In this document: positions 10,901 to 25,900 of the stretch, one piece after another | Position numbering within the stretch: the stretch's first letter is position 1 | Layout: each line of letters opens with the position of its first letter | Notes under the pieces: generated by a model | Told to the model about the DNA's origin: nothing | Databases searched by the model: none | Seen by the model: only the letters and a program-made list of their open reading frames with translations | Made by a program: the position numbers and the translations under genes | Assembly (NCBI GenBank): GCA_013399305.1 | Contig: VXAI01000021.1 | Location: 434,001 to 498,000 of the forward strand | Length of the DNA stretch: 64,000 bases | Source: Rostratula benghalensis | Lineage: Eukaryota > Chordata > Aves > Charadriiformes > Rostratulidae | Direction: 5' to 3'

Positions 10901-13900
10901 ACCACAAGCTGAAGGCAAACAACTTGCTATGTTCCTTTGAAGTGAAACTTAAAATGTACAGTGGCTAGAAAACAGCATTAATAGCTCTCATGACATATCT
11001 CTTTCTAAAAAAAACCAGCATGAAAATAAGCACACTTCCACTTTTCAAAAATCTCCTGAGATGACTGAACTAGCATCTTAACGCTCCTCAGGGGGCACCT
11101 CACTTTTTCTTAATGAGTCTTTATAAACTTTCCTAGTTTAAAGTATTTTCTTGCTACTGCCACATGCTGTTGAAAATGTAAACAAGACTGGGTCATAGCT
11201 GCAGGTTAGGACTGCCAGGTGAAGCAGAACCACAGGAAAATATTGTCAATCAGAACCGAGTTGCACAGATCCAGCATTCAGTCACAGTAGTCAATCGTGT
11301 CTCTGAACTCTGGCTTGACCCCAGTTTAAATTCACAGTATCAGAGCTTGGAAGGAGTAAGGAGAAGAAATCCAACCAAAAGTCTTCAAAACTTCTGGCTT
11401 TAAACATAACTTGCTTTACATGCTAGTCTTAATAAGCTACCATTTTTATAATGCTTCTGGAAGACCAATAGCTTGAGTCAGAAACGTGCTGAACCAGCTG
11501 GTTTAGCAAACAGTCAAAGGGAATCTGATAGTCCCCAAAAGAGCACCAAAAACTTGCCCTCAGTGCTATAGTGAGGGAGTTGGAAGAAGGAAATGCACCA
11601 AGACTGCCATGCTGCTGAGCAGAGTTGGTTTGTACAGCTTAATTACTATGCAAGGTATAATGACATGCATTATGCAGTGAGCATAAATAGTCACTGAGTG
11701 TTTCTCTAAGTACTGAAAACAGTAAAAAGAAAGAGAGTGAATGAATGCCTTCTTGGGTGTGGATGGCAAGCGCAGAGCTGCAGGATGACAATACTCACTG
11801 TTGCTGGCTAGCCACTCGTTGAGGTCTATTTCTCGTGGTAACATCACTAGCTCCTTGAACTCGAAGTCGGTAATTCGGGACTTTGTGTATTCTGGCTCTA
11901 GGTAAAGTTTCTTCTCTTCCGGTGCTGGCTTTTTACCATTTGGCTTTCCTTTGGACTTCCTACAAGAGATAAAAAAGGGAGAAGAAAGGTTACCTTTACT
12001 GTTGATGAACAGCTCCAGAAACCTGAAAGAAGCTGGTTTATCCAAAACTCCAGTATTTGCATTTACACTGCTCCTCCTGCCTTCCCTCCCCTTAGCTTCA
12101 TTCTCCTTTTACTAAACCAAAAGATAGTTTCTTTAAAAGTGTATTCGAATTCAGTCACTTTTTTCAAGTAACACTGGAAGCTTTGAGTGGCATTAAGTAA
12201 CTTGAGACTGAGCTGCTCCATCTCCATTGCCCTGCTGTTGGTTTAGATTGGAAATTATTGGGAGAGTGACAGTCTCTTTATGCCTATGCACAGTGGTGAC
12301 AAGCAGAATGGCACTGTGCCTGATGGAGCTGCTCTAATGCAAGTATATGAACAATCTGCTGCATCATACAGTTAGCTGTCCCCTACAAAATGGGCACTTG
12401 AGGGACAGGAAAAGCGGACTGCTGCGAGAAGATAGCTCTCAATTGGGGAAGTGCTCTTCCCACACAAGGTGTTGCCACTGCTCATTCAGAGCTACAGCTT
12501 TTCTTGCTACTCCAGCCCTGCGCTCTCTCTAACACTTGTGGAAGTGAGCATCTCTGACTCCAGCCAGAAGCATTGGTAACTGCAAGAACACCAGCTTTCT
12601 TAGCTCCCAGGATACATGAGGCAGAAAGATCAGTGTCCCTTTTTTTTTTTTCCCCCCTGAAAATTATTTAAAATCCAATACATTATGAAATAACCTTCCA
12701 TTTGGATTTATAAAAGCAGACAAATAACATTCCATAAAATGCATTTATGTCCATGGCACAGTGTGACTTTTCATCTACCATCATGTTGTTATGACTATAG
12801 TTTTCCTCCTAATCTATTTTTAACATCCTCAAACCAGACTCTCAACCCAACCCATATTCCTGGGCCAGAGATTCAGTAAGGACTTCTGAGGGAGGATGGC
12901 AAGTCTGCACTTTGGTCTTTTAGGTTCTGTGGTCCAAGAGCTACATATCCATCTATTTCTACAGTTTTTCTACAGTATTTCTACAGTATTTCTAACCAGA
13001 GACAGAAAATATATTTAATAGTAAGGGACAACTGCAGCAAGGCAACACTGCGAGGAAGAGATACCAGGATTTAGTTGTTTTTTTTATGTCAGGTTTTCTT
13101 GGTTAATGAGGTTTTTAAAGATCTGTAAAAGCAAGCCAAGCCCACCTTTGCAGATCACTGCATTGTTTGCTTTTAAAACTCATCCAGATCCCATCCAAAG
13201 GAAACTGACCTCTTAACACGCTTTAAATAATCTTCCATCTGTGCCTCTTTCTGAGACACATGCAGGTTTAATTTTCGCCACAAGGATGGGATGCACGTCT
13301 TTCCTGGAATGCCATCTGAAGTGTCAGTGCTTTCCCCCAAAAAAGTATGATTATTCAGATGTCTCTTTACTGATCTGCTCATTAAACCCATGTTCACAAT
13401 GACTCATTGTCACGTTGTCAGCCCCGCAGTAAGGAGAGACTGAGATTCACCTTCCACAAAAAAGGAACAGCCTCACTCAGTATAACTCAGTCACCAGCAC
13501 TGCCACTGTTCCCTGCCTTGAACTTGCATTGAGTCTCGTCATACTTCTCTCCAACCAGTAAATTAAGACAAGAGGGACTTTAAGACTACAGGAAGGGCAT
13601 CGTCAAGGAAAACTTGGCGAGAGCAGCACGACACACAAACAAACCACAGATGTGCAGAAAGCACGCTAGGTCTCTGCTAGGGAAAAGTTGGTCACTCTTT
13701 ATTTCCGTATGTTAATGAGAAAGGTGGATTTTATGGTTAAAGAGAGGATGCCTGTGACATAGAACATGTTTTTAAAGAATAAAAATACAGTAGGAGAATA
13801 TATGAAATCCAGTATATGCCACGCTTAGTTTAGCACGTAGCTACTCTTGCCCATTTCCTGCCATCTTTTTTTTCCACAGCAGTGCATTCCAATTCAAATA

Positions 13901-16900
13901 AAGCCTGCAAGATTTGTTCCTTAGGCTTATTTAATGAGGTGACCTAGACTAATTCTCATAGCTGCTCCACAAAGGTATGTTTTAGGACATGCAAAGTCAG
14001 GTGTTCCTCAGTGCAAGGCTCTTAATACAGAGTTATTGTATTCTCAGTTAAACCAATAGCTGCTCTTGGTTGTCAGCTGATTATTTTTGTCCTCAGACAC
14101 TTACATTTGCTAGATGTCATTTGAATCTCACAATGTAAAAATAAGCTATAGGTAAGAAAGAAAAGTCCATGAAAGCAAGAACTACAGGATGGCCTTAGAG
14201 AGATTTAAAGAAGGTATGAAAGATATTCGTAATTTATGCTTGAGCCTGAGACTTCAGATTTTCACAGAATTTGAAATTATATTCAAGGAAAATGTAACAG
14301 GATAAAACAAGTCTCAGTCGATAGTCTGTGACCTGACTTTATAGCAGATGAAGCAACGTTTGACCTCTTTCTTTTGCAGGAATACCATGTTAAGACTTGA
14401 AACAACCTTACCCCGCCAGTCAACAGCATAAATCCAGGTGAAACTATGCACTTGGCCCTGAGCTGGTGAAAAATACTCCAGGCCACTGATTTGCTTAATT
14501 CCTAGCACAGGCTGCCTTACTCCTACGCTGCTGAAACCAAGCCTGGCACGCTCCAAACAGCACCTTCCTACCTGCTGGGCCTCTGACAGACAACGACAGT
14601 CTATTCAGAATATAGTGGTTAGGGGGTTTTTCTGCTGCTTCTATTTAGTGATTTGGGGNNNNNNNNNNNNNNNGGGGGGGCAGGATTCAGGCATTCAAGG
14701 ATAAGCTGACTTTTAAATAAAATTATAGTTCCAGTAACAATCATGTAGAAAATACCTTCAGCTTCACAGACTGGTTCAACAAACCACATTAATCACACTT
14801 GGGGAGAAAAGTTATCACTGAGAAGTAGTTTGGATGGCAGAGAGTTTGTGTCTTGTCTTTACTTTAGGATTCTTAGACCAAGGGCCGCAGGTTAGGGCTG
14901 TGCCACGTCAGCTAAAAGCAGTCTTCTGAGAGGAGGAGGAGGGGAGAGAGATGAAGAGGTCAAAGAGAGTCTGTCATACAGCCAGGCTGTGGAGGGAAAC
15001 CATAGAAGGAAGGCAGTCATAAGAAGCTGAGGGAAGCCTTTCATTGAATAGAAATAGATAGTGTGCACCTCATTCTCACTTCAGCATCTTCTCCCCATTT
15101 CAAGAAAAGAAATAAAAACTCAACACTAAATGTATTTCACAAGTTTGCTAATGCAAATGACTGCACATTGTCCTTTTACAAAAACCAAACCCCCTCATCA
15201 TTCCAAACAAATGCCAGCTCTCTGTTAGATTAGTACACGCAGCCACTTTGCATCTTTTCAACAGATTGTGTAAATCTTTCCATAACCGCCTGGTGCTGGA
15301 ACTGAAGCATTTATAACAGAAGCTTCCTGAAGGATCCCATGCTCTGCCCATTTCCAAAGCTTTGGCTCAGTTTAAAAAAGAACCTGACTCATAGGTATCA
15401 TCACTGAACCTGCAAAAAGCCCTTAATCACTGATATCAAGGGGTTTTTATTCACACCACTGAAACCTGAATATCAAATCACCGTGTGCAGTTGCAGTACA
15501 AACTTTTTTAACCGTTTCCAGCTGCTGAGAGCTAAAGCAAGACCACAGAAATTGTTTCTACCAGCAGATTTTCATGGCTTGCATGAGCTACAGTTGGGAT
15601 ACTACGCAGTCCAAATACTGTAGCCACAAGCTAAAAAATTCCAGTCTTACAAAGACCAAGTTTTAAACTGGACTGTGCATTTTTCCTCATTTAGGCAGAA
15701 GTCATAGAGTCAGACTTACTCACATTAATTGAGTCATGCTCAGTCCAGGCTGTAAAACTGTGGGTTTACTTTGGAGACTGTCGGCACTAGTCAATACTAA
15801 AGCATTTTCTTCATAGAATTACAAAGCTGGAGCATGCAGCAGCAGGGAGAGAAGTTTCAGAAACATGATTACAGACCATAAAGAAACAACAAATGCTAGT
15901 TCCGTATTCCAGGTAAACAAAAACTCATACATTTGCAATTACCAGAACTACCAGAGTAAAGCACAGACAGTAGCTCCCTTCCTTCTGCTCTCCCCAACCT
16001 CGAAGCTCAGCGTTGTTTCAAAGATACCATCTACCTGGAACCAACCCCAAACGTGCAAAGCCAAGCATCCATTCTTTTCTTTGCTCTGAGCTGTTCATGT
16101 TCAAGGTGCCTTCCTCAATTTTTCGTTTTAAAGGACACAGATATGAAAAGTTGTCTCTAGCCATTTCTGAGATGAGCACACAGAACTCACTTATCAGTGA
16201 AGTCTATAGCAGTGAAGCATAGAGCAGCACATTCAGCAACAGCTCATTCAGCAACAGCTTTCAAAGGAAAAGTGACAAGAAGCAGCAGAGTTTTACTGCT
16301 CTATTGAGGAAGCTCCAGACCTGTAGATGGTTACTTACTATAAAATGTAACTGTATGTCAGGTAAGACCACAAAAAGGGCAGTACCTTTCAAAATGCTGC
16401 TAAAGCAAAGCAAAGCAAAGCAAAGTCCCAATTCATGTTTCCCTGTGTCTTTCTTAAAAAAAAATAAGAGAATTCTGCTCAATGTGTCTTAACGCGCCCA
16501 CATCAGATCAACTGTATCTCCAAAGCAGCTGGAGAGACAGCTGTTACACAGCAGTTTGGTGAAGGTCTGTCAAGAGGTTAGACCAAAACCTGTCTATCAA
16601 TATTTAACTACTAATTAAAGAAAGCAACATCTTTAGGGAATCCAAGGAGACGGCACTCAGCAGGGTTTTTTTGACAGGCAAACCAGAGTACAACCTAATT
16701 CTTCAGATACCTCCCAGGATAGGTTTGTGTTTGTTTGGGTTTAGGCACTCAATTGAATAGGTTGCCACAGGCCAAGTAACACCCATCAGTAAGTTTCAGA
16801 GAGGGAGAAGTGATAGATGGTGGCAGAAGAGAGGTCACTTGTCTAAAGTCTTAGAAAAAGGTTCAGCAAACTGGATCCAGCCAAAGACAGTACCTTCCCT

Positions 16901-19900
16901 AATTCTTGTAGCAGGGCTTCCATACTCTTGTGTTCAGCTGGGAAAACACAACAGCTGGAAGTTTGCCTGGATTTCTCTGGAGGAAGAGATGTAGAAGACA
17001 CTCCAGCAAGTGACAGGCCCACTGGGCTGTGATGATTTTTTGCGTAAAACTGCCAATTTCCTGGCTTGTTTTCTTACCCCATCTCAGTCAATAAAGATAC
17101 TCCTCTATTCTCTCTCATCTCCTTCTTGATCAGATACCCAGTAGTTTCTTGGTTTTAAAGAACCCACGCTTTGGGGCATCTTCCAAGCACCATCCAGGTA
17201 ATGAGTTAGTTTTAAAACCATACGAGGAAAGTAGAATTCCCATTTCATAGCAGAAAACAGCTGTAAGGGTCAAAGTTTATTCATGGCACAAATACTGAAG
17301 ATGTGCTTCAGTTTAAACCGATAGAGTTAGTTTAGAAAGAAGCATGTGTGAAGCAACCTGATTTAGCTGAAGAAGTACCAATGACACAATGTCCACCATG
17401 TGGACGTCCTTCATAACCTGATGTGTTATTTTCACATCACTTTGGAATTGTACCAGGCACCCATGGCTTTGGTCGTGAGAATCTGATTTATTACAAGGTT
17501 GATCACACAGAGGGAAGACTAGTGATTATTAAACACCAAACAAACTTCCTTAAACTGAGCATGTAATTCAAGATTATCTCTGCCAATTCAGGATTCCTTT
17601 TTTCTAGAAGGAGCCAGCACAGCAATAATAATTTCTCACTGTCTCCAGCAAGCTGTGCATTTTTTTTGACTGCATCTGATAACTGAAGCCTCTTTAAGGC
17701 CAAATAACCATGCTTCAATCACCATCTCTTACCCTTCACACCCAACTAGCTACCCTTAGGGTGAGCAACCATTGATTTTTATACACAGGTAGGTAGTCAA
17801 AGCCTCTTCTCTCTCTCATGTGGCATATTGAAGAGATTTTATTATCAGATATATGAATAACTTTAGAAAGTTAACAAGCTTCTTTCAAAAATCTACAGTG
17901 GGGAAGAGTGGAGCTGCAGGCAAAACTCCGAACACTTTGTGCCCTCTGGATCACATACCAGTTTCAGGTTCCAGCCAAGTCTCAAACACACTGATTTCCA
18001 TTTGAAAATTGACAGAACAGGTCCAACAGGCCTTACATGGCAAATTTGTCTCCCTGTTTGCAAACCTTAAAACTCACAACCATCACAAGTCCCTAGAGAT
18101 GAAAATCACCACAGATAGGAACCTTACAGGAAAAGATGGTTATTTTGTTACTAATAACGTTTCTGTTTTAGTAACTGACCATACTTCTTACCTGAGGTTA
18201 ATGGGTATAAACCTAGCAACAGCAACCCCTGGCAAATTTAGGAGGGAGTGTGTTTAGACCATGACAATCCAGCTGGGATGTGTTCAGTCAGTGTTGGAGA
18301 GAGCCCCGTGGTTCATAGCAACGCATGAACGCCCTTGGAAATGTTATCAAATGATATTTTTAAAAGTTGCTTAAGTTTTGGGGGGGTATTTTCAAGTAAC
18401 CTCGGGTGCATCTCATAATTTGTATAGTTCACATCTGGAAAAATTGGGGGTTGAAATGGTACATTCCCAACTAAAATATTTATGTGGAAAGCTTATGCTC
18501 TGCAACAGCAACACCATATTCCACCTTACCCAGGTGGACCTCTACATTACCAAACTACCAGAAATATCAAACTATCTCGGCCTTTGATTTTCATCTTGCA
18601 TTTTTTTCCTTTCTTTTTCAAGTGTCATGTTTTTAAAAATCCTCCACCAATGAAGTATTATAGAGTGAAGTACTCCTGCCAAAACCTACTTTCTTGGTAA
18701 TCTGAGGATGAGGGTTAGGCTTCTTAAAACATAAACCATCACAGAATTAGAGAGGCAGGAAGCCAACATTTTAACAGTGTCTTTTTAGGCCAATCTTTAT
18801 GAAAACTTTCATGTTTCCATAATTTCTAGTGAATGTGGGTTTATAATTCAAAATTAAAGGTAGACTGGATATTTTTGGTTTAGCTTCTCTCCTCTTCCCT
18901 TCTTTAAGTAAGGACTCAAATAGGATAAAGCACATTAAGGTAAAAAAAAATTAATACGTAAGCTCTCTCCCTCTAAAACACTCCTTCTGCAGAAGGGAGG
19001 ATGTTTAGATATTAGGAAAAATTTCTTCATTGAAAGGGTTGTCAAACACTGGAACAGGCTGCCCAGGGAAGTGGTTGAGTGCCCATCCCTGGAGGTAATT
19101 AAAAGTTATGTAGACGTGGCACTGAGGGACATGGTTTAATGGTGGACTTGGTAGAATTAGGTTTACAGTTGGACTTGACGGTCTTAAAGGTCTCTCCTAA
19201 ACATAAGAATTCTATAATTCTATGAAAAATCAAAGATTTCAGCCAAACAGAGAAGGCTACAGCTTTGTAAGGAAAGCCAGATTTGCTGCTCACAAATGTA
19301 CTTGTTACCTTCCTGGCTTTCCTGTGGCACTTTACTGGAAAAGAAGTTACCAGTTAATTTCTGGTTAGAAATGTTCTGCGTAAGTATGGGAATCTTTACT
19401 CATTCATAGCAGGAAGGAAACAGTTTAATGAGCTAAAATTTATGAGTCCTAGTGACAAACTCCCACCAAGAACAATGAAGAAATAGGTTACGCCTGTTTT
19501 TACAGGACAGGAACAAACTCTTGAAGGCTGCTGGTTTCCTACCAGCCTTTTCTCGTCAGTTAAGTACAAGGACTAGAAGCTTAGAGGCACTGGGGTGCTT
19601 AAAAATCACTTCTTGGTAATTGAGTATCTGTCTTTATTTGTATAGCATGCAAGAAAGAGGGAATAACAACTTTCATTTGAACATCAGTAGAGCTGACCTT
19701 CTTTTCAGAAAAAGCAACAGACGATATTTGTATTTCCCTCTTTCTTTAAAACCGTGCAAGACCAGTATCTCTGTAGAGATTTCTCTGCAATCCCATGTCC
19801 TGTTTTAACCCCAATCACTGCTAAGTCTTTAGCTGAAAGTGCCACGTGACAGGGTACTGGGAACACAGATCCTGGATGTACACGTTCAGGACTGGGCAAG

Positions 19901-22900
19901 AAGAGAAAAGAACATCAGCGTGGAAAGGAAAGCTGTGTAAGGTATTGGAAAGCAAGCCCAAATCCCAGAGCAGCACAGAGTGCAATTGTTCATGGACTGT
20001 TGCAGTCAGACCATTTCTCCAGGGCCTGGGGAAGGGAGGGAGACTAAACTTTTTAAGCCAGTCTCCGTTCTGATTTCCTCTTGCCCCAGGTCTCTGACAG
20101 AGCCCTCTGACCTCAGTTTCATTCTTCCCCTCCTGCCCTGGGGTAGCTCCAGGGCTCGGCTGCTGCGCAGGTCTAGGGGGGCTGCGTAGAATAAAATGTG
20201 TTTGGCAGCATTTCTGGCCCTGCTTCTTCATTTTTGTTCTGTTTTTGAAAGTTACTAATAGTTTATTTAAGAGGAGGAGGAAAGAAGAATGTACCCTACA
20301 TGCCAGGGAAACTTTTTCTTCTGGATTCTCAGAGTGGCTCTTTGCCTTAAAAGGGAATCTTTGCTTGGTCTCCGGATGCTCTGCTGTAAACAGTCGGTGC
20401 CAAGGCATGGCAGGCATGTTAAGGATGACAAGTGCCATAACATTATTTCATAATGTTGCTTCTCAACAGAAAGCCCAAAACATTCTGTAGGGTCAAACTG
20501 AGTTCCAGCTGGTGCTGCTGGCAACGCAAGGAGAACATGGGGCATCTGCGCACACTGTGTCTCTGTGGTACATCAGGCCTTGCCTTTCCCTTTTGTAGGA
20601 CTAACCTACTGGTGAGGAGTCTAGAGCACAAGTCTTTATCAGGAGCAGCTGAGGGAACTGGAGTTGTTAAGTCTGGACAAAAAGAAGCTGAGGAGAGACC
20701 ATATAGCTGTCTACAACTACCTGAAGGGAGGCAAGGAGGCTGTAGTTCAGTATGGGTGAGGCTCTTTTCCCAGGTAGAAAGTGATAGGATGAGAAGAAAT
20801 GGCCTCAGATTGCACAGGGTGTAGGTTAGGATTGGATATTAGGAAAAATGTCTTCACTGAAAGAGTTGTCAAACACTGGAACAGAGAAGTGGTTGAGTCC
20901 CCATGCCAGGAGGTATTCAAAAGCTGTGTAGATATGGTGCTGAGGGACATGGTTTAGTGGTGGATTCAGCAGTGTTAGATGTCTGTGATTCTACTTCCCT
21001 CCCTCCTTCTCGCTTCCCTTCCACGTCACCTCCCAGCACTAGCCCCGTGTTTGCCATACTGCTTGCCTGTAGTGGCACATCAGCTGCACATTAACTGCCT
21101 TCCAAAGTACAGGCTGAGACTCTCAGGTGGTTGCTGGTGCCCAGGTACCACTGCTGCCCCTTTCCTTCTGCTCAGGATCCCCCATCTTCTCTTCAATGCA
21201 GCTCTGGGAATAATGGCTACAGAGGCAAGGCCAGGCATGCAAACAGCTCAGTTAATGTTACAAAAATGCACAGAGTGCATTCTTGTGGTAAAACACGCTG
21301 GACTAGAGTTTCCTTTCTTCTCTGGGCGTACCTGCCAGAACTCCTCCCCAAGAGAGAGGAGGTATCCAGCCTCTCTGGTTACCTTTGGGAGGGATCTTCT
21401 GACTGCATAATCCTTGCATTGGTCCAGGTTCCCCTCCAGCCAACACCCGTGGAAGGGGAAGTGATGTCAGATGGAAGGCCAATGGGAGCCAGTGATGCAA
21501 TTTAAAAGGAAGCATTCACTAGTTGAAATTACATAAATTAACTACCCAAGCAAAGACCCTGTTCTTCATTTTGAAATGTTCTCTTTTACTTCCATGCCAA
21601 AAAGCTCTTATATTCAAACCAGGAGGCACCAATGTGAAGTCTCAGCAAGATTCTGTTCCTAAATGATTTACTACACTCCATATGTTTGGTAATTTGGGGA
21701 CTGGTGAAGAAAAAGGACACAGACATTTCCTAATGTTTATTTTCAAGAGCTCTACATGGAGTCAAATTAGGTCTGAGGTAAGAGAGATTCAGTAGGTCAC
21801 AGATTAACAGTTTTGCAACAATTAACTTCTCCAATGCTTAGAACAAACCGTGCAGCAGAACACTGCATCATAGGTGTCCAAGATCCGAGCCTGTGACACA
21901 CATGGGGTGGTGGCTCTTGGTTTTTGTTGTTTACAGATTTCCAATTATAGGCAAACTCTGACTGTCTGACCAAGGAAGCCAAAAACTGAGCAGGAGGAGG
22001 GCAAATCCCTACACGAGAAGGTGTCACATAGTATATTCTCCCCTGCTTGCAACTCCTCCTCCCCTAAAAAAGCATTCTTAGAGTGGAGCCTGGTGCATGG
22101 CACAAAGGGACAGAGAAGGCCATGCCATGCTAACTCTCCAGGGCATCTTTACCCAGCCATCCATCAGTTCATCAGCTGGAAATACAGACTGGAGTTCTGT
22201 GTTCTGGGGTTTGTCTTGTTAACAAGCAGCTCATTTGAATCCCCAGGCACACTCACTCCAAACCCATCAGGCCTATATGCAGGACCAAGATAAGGATGCT
22301 CCTGTATCCTTGCCTCCCTTTAGAGAGAAAAAAAAAAAGTCATTTGTATTCTAGCAACACAAATGCTTCCTCATCACCCTCTATTGCTAAATATACTCCC
22401 ATACTGCAGCTAGACAATACGAACAGGATTCATTTCACCTAGCCACAAATATCTACATATGTAAATGTTCCTATCTCAATTGGCCTTTTAAAGCCAGTAG
22501 AGATAGTTTTTTCTCTATACTGGAAAATATTTCAGGCCAAAGCAGAGATCTATAGTATACCTTAAATTTCTTTAATTAAAACACACAGCCAAAGGACACA
22601 AGCAACCAGGCAGTGGCAGAGATACCGAGCCTGGTGCTGTTAGAGATGCTGCATGTTGCAGTGGGGACATGTCCCACACTACAGACCTGTGAGAACAAGT
22701 GATCTGCACCAAGACTTGAAAACAAGTAAGTTTTGGAGTGGCTTGCCAGATTTATTATTGTGATACGGAGAACAGTGTTTCTTCACACAGGATTTGAAAA
22801 TCTGGAGGTCAGAAAAACTGCTTGCAGAGAAAAAGTAAAAACTAAAAAGAATACAATTGGCAAAAAACCCCCAAACCCAACAGTCTGTATCTCCTAAGGT

Positions 22901-25900
22901 TTTTACACCCTGCAAACTGAAAGAAAATGTAAGTGTGCTGCAGTAAAAACACAGAAATGTCTTAACGTATCTATTCCCTGCATGTTTTCAGACATGTCTA
23001 TTAACTTAAGCAGTGGTTTATTTATTTATTATCCTCTAATCGTCTATTGGAACACACTTAGAGTTGTTTTGACTTCTGCATCATGATTAAATTCAAGTTT
23101 TGGCAGCAACTGCTCCTCTTGGTTATTCTGCCACAGCCCTGTTACCTTTCTAGAAGAGGACATGCAGTACACTTCAGTCCACCTTTGTGAAGAGGGAGTT
23201 CACCACCAAAGTACATAACCCCCTGAAGTCACTGTTTGTTATCTTCCAACCCAGTTTGTAGAGCTGGCAGATTGTAAAGCTATCATTTTATTTCTAAACC
23301 AGGCAAATTTGATTTGGAAACCACATGGTCTTGTAAATATGGGATTTCACAATGTAGCTTGCACAGAGTTGCTCTTCAGGATAGAACTGGGCTTTAATTG
23401 CTGGGAATTATTTCACCATGGCAACCTGGCTTCAGCAGCAGACTTCTTGCTATATAGCCCAAGATACACAAACACAGGCAGCCTGCTCTGCTCAGAGACT
23501 ACCAGGGTGCTTTCAGGTCTGTCTTTGTAAGAAGTGTTCTAGCCTCCTCACTGCCTTTTTGCCTTGCAAACTCTCTTTGTAGAGCAAAAAACCTCCATCT
23601 AACAATACTAACTAGCTTTAGGTACTACTGTAGCCAAAAGAAAACCTGCAACAAAGGAAAATATGTTAGATATGCAGGTCAAGCTCATCATCGTACCCAC
23701 ATATGTTTTGGAGGACAGGTACATGTCTAATGTATTTGTAATATGAATTTTACAATTATCAACTTTTAAAAGTCTACAAAAATGTTTAAGGTTAAATAAC
23801 CATACTGTGCAGTATGAAAGGAGGCAATATGGCATGCATGACAGTCCCCAAACAGTTAATTAGAACAGTCACTCTCAGAGTCTGTGCTCTCAATAGATAA
23901 ATATTTTTCAACATGGTGCAACATGTCAGTTTGCAGCTGAGCACAGTCATAGTTGTTGTCTGTCTCCTCAGCTCCCCAGAGGCAAGAAACAGTAAAGGAC
24001 TGTCTTTTTTTACTTCTGGTGGGACTGGGCAAATTACAGCTATTTAGGCACAAAAAGTGTCTTGCATTGGAAGGATAAGTTAGTTATTTTTGTTGGAAAG
24101 AGATTGAAAATACATTCATCCCCTGCCTTGCTACTACAGAGTTCCACCTTGGAAAACGTCATCTATATGTAATCACACAGTGGGCAGGACTTCAACAGCT
24201 GAATCCTTCACATAAACAGAGTCTGCTTTACATCTAAAATGCACAGTTTAATAGGACAGAATAGTGCTAGGGCTCAGCAGAACTGAGAGTGTACATAGAA
24301 ACACTGCTAACAACACAGGGACTTCAAACATCTTAGCTTTTTTTGTAGGAGCTTCAGTAAACAATATAAACTCAATTAGGTACATAACATGGGAAAAAAC
24401 TAAGTGGTTTTCACTATTCATAAGCAATCCTGCATGCCTGCACCTGTAAACTCACTTTTAAAGCATTTGTACTAGCACACACATGTGCATCGTGTTGCAT
24501 TGAGACACACAGCTGTGAGAAATTCAATTTCCTACCAAGTCATTCCTTATTGAACAGGTTGGGCAAAGAAACACCAATGTGAAGAAGCAGCCCCACCTGA
24601 CATTTTTTTGTCACTGTATCAGGCTCCATAAACTCATCTCCTACACTTTAACTACAGCATCTTAATTAGGAAATATGTTTATTTACTAGAAATGACCATG
24701 GTTTCAGGTCAGTTCTCTTTCAACAGCAACTTTGAAGATCAAAAATAGATCTTTTTCTTTTCTTAAGATTTTGGCTTTAATTTAAATCAGTTAGTTCAGA
24801 GAAGTCCCACCTCTCCTGACATGCCTTAGATCAGATCCTGTGATGAGAAATGGTGCCTTTCAGTCTTAGTATGAACTATCCTGTTAAACAATAAACCTGA
24901 AAACCATAGTTAGAAGGCAACAAATTTTGTCTCCTCATGGGGCAAGAGAGTTGAAGGTAAGAAGAATAAAAGCATTACCGTAATTAGGTAGCTTTCATTA
25001 ACAAATGGTACGTACAAAACATTCACTCATCTAACCAGGTAGTTAAATTTTTAACTTTGTGACAGAATGATGCAATGCTCTTTGTTCAGTTTTATCAGCA
25101 ATAGCACACAGCTGCTGTTTCAGTATTTCCTAGAAAACAGCACTTTAAGGTATTGCTTTCTGCACAACAGAGTAAGAAAAATCTATTTAAAATACAAACT
25201 CTGTGGAATTGTGGGTCAAAGTAAAGAATATTTGAATGAATGATTGAAGAAAATAGTAGGGTGGATAATTGTTTAATTACTGGTACAGTTACATCAGCCA
25301 CTGTTAATTAGCTCATGAGACAGCAGTGATTCCCAGACCTAATTTATTACTTCTCAGGATGCACCAAGGCAGACCGAAAAGCTTAAGTAGAAGCACCTTT
25401 ACAAATGTGTATGATCCATTACCGATCACAAAATCCCCAAAACACAGACATATTCAAACTTGTAGGTTACCTCCAAGGGCTTGCTGAAATATAAATTTGT
25501 TCTTTTAATTAAATTCTGAAAGTGCAGCCAAGGAATTGGATAAGGAAGACTAGTAATTTTCAAAAAGAAGTATTAAAATTAGATGCATAGTTGTGTGCTG
25601 AATTTGTTTCATTCGCTTGGCTGCAGGTACAAATGACAAGCAGTACCTTTCACTGTTCGTGTGGATTTGCAATTAATCACTTCACACCAGCAGAGACCAA
25701 CATCTAAGATTCTTCCTCAAAACTCAACACCAAGTCTTGCTTTTACACTGGGCTTTTGGAACTCACTATCACACCTCAAAAGAAGGGCTGGTTTCTGACC
25801 AGCTAACTCTTCAGCTAACTAACTAAAGCCCCGTTTCAATTCCTGGCAGCAGCCCACAGTCCCTACTGGTTTTGCAGAAATATCATGTGTAGCCGTGCTA

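Noticed and set aside
15810..15850. Possible minus-strand CR1 start (catagaattacaaagctgg)
   Set aside because: Only a short resemblance to the reversed CR1 end; the expected ggttggaagggacct-type sequence does not follow.
18735..18770. Possible minus-strand CR1 start (cacagaattagagaggcagg)
   Set aside because: No further CR1 similarity downstream; chance.
19821..20438. 205-codon minus-strand open frame in MOB2 intron 1
   Set aside because: No recognisable domain, overlapped by several open frames on the other strand, and no splice or start context. GC-rich chance frame.
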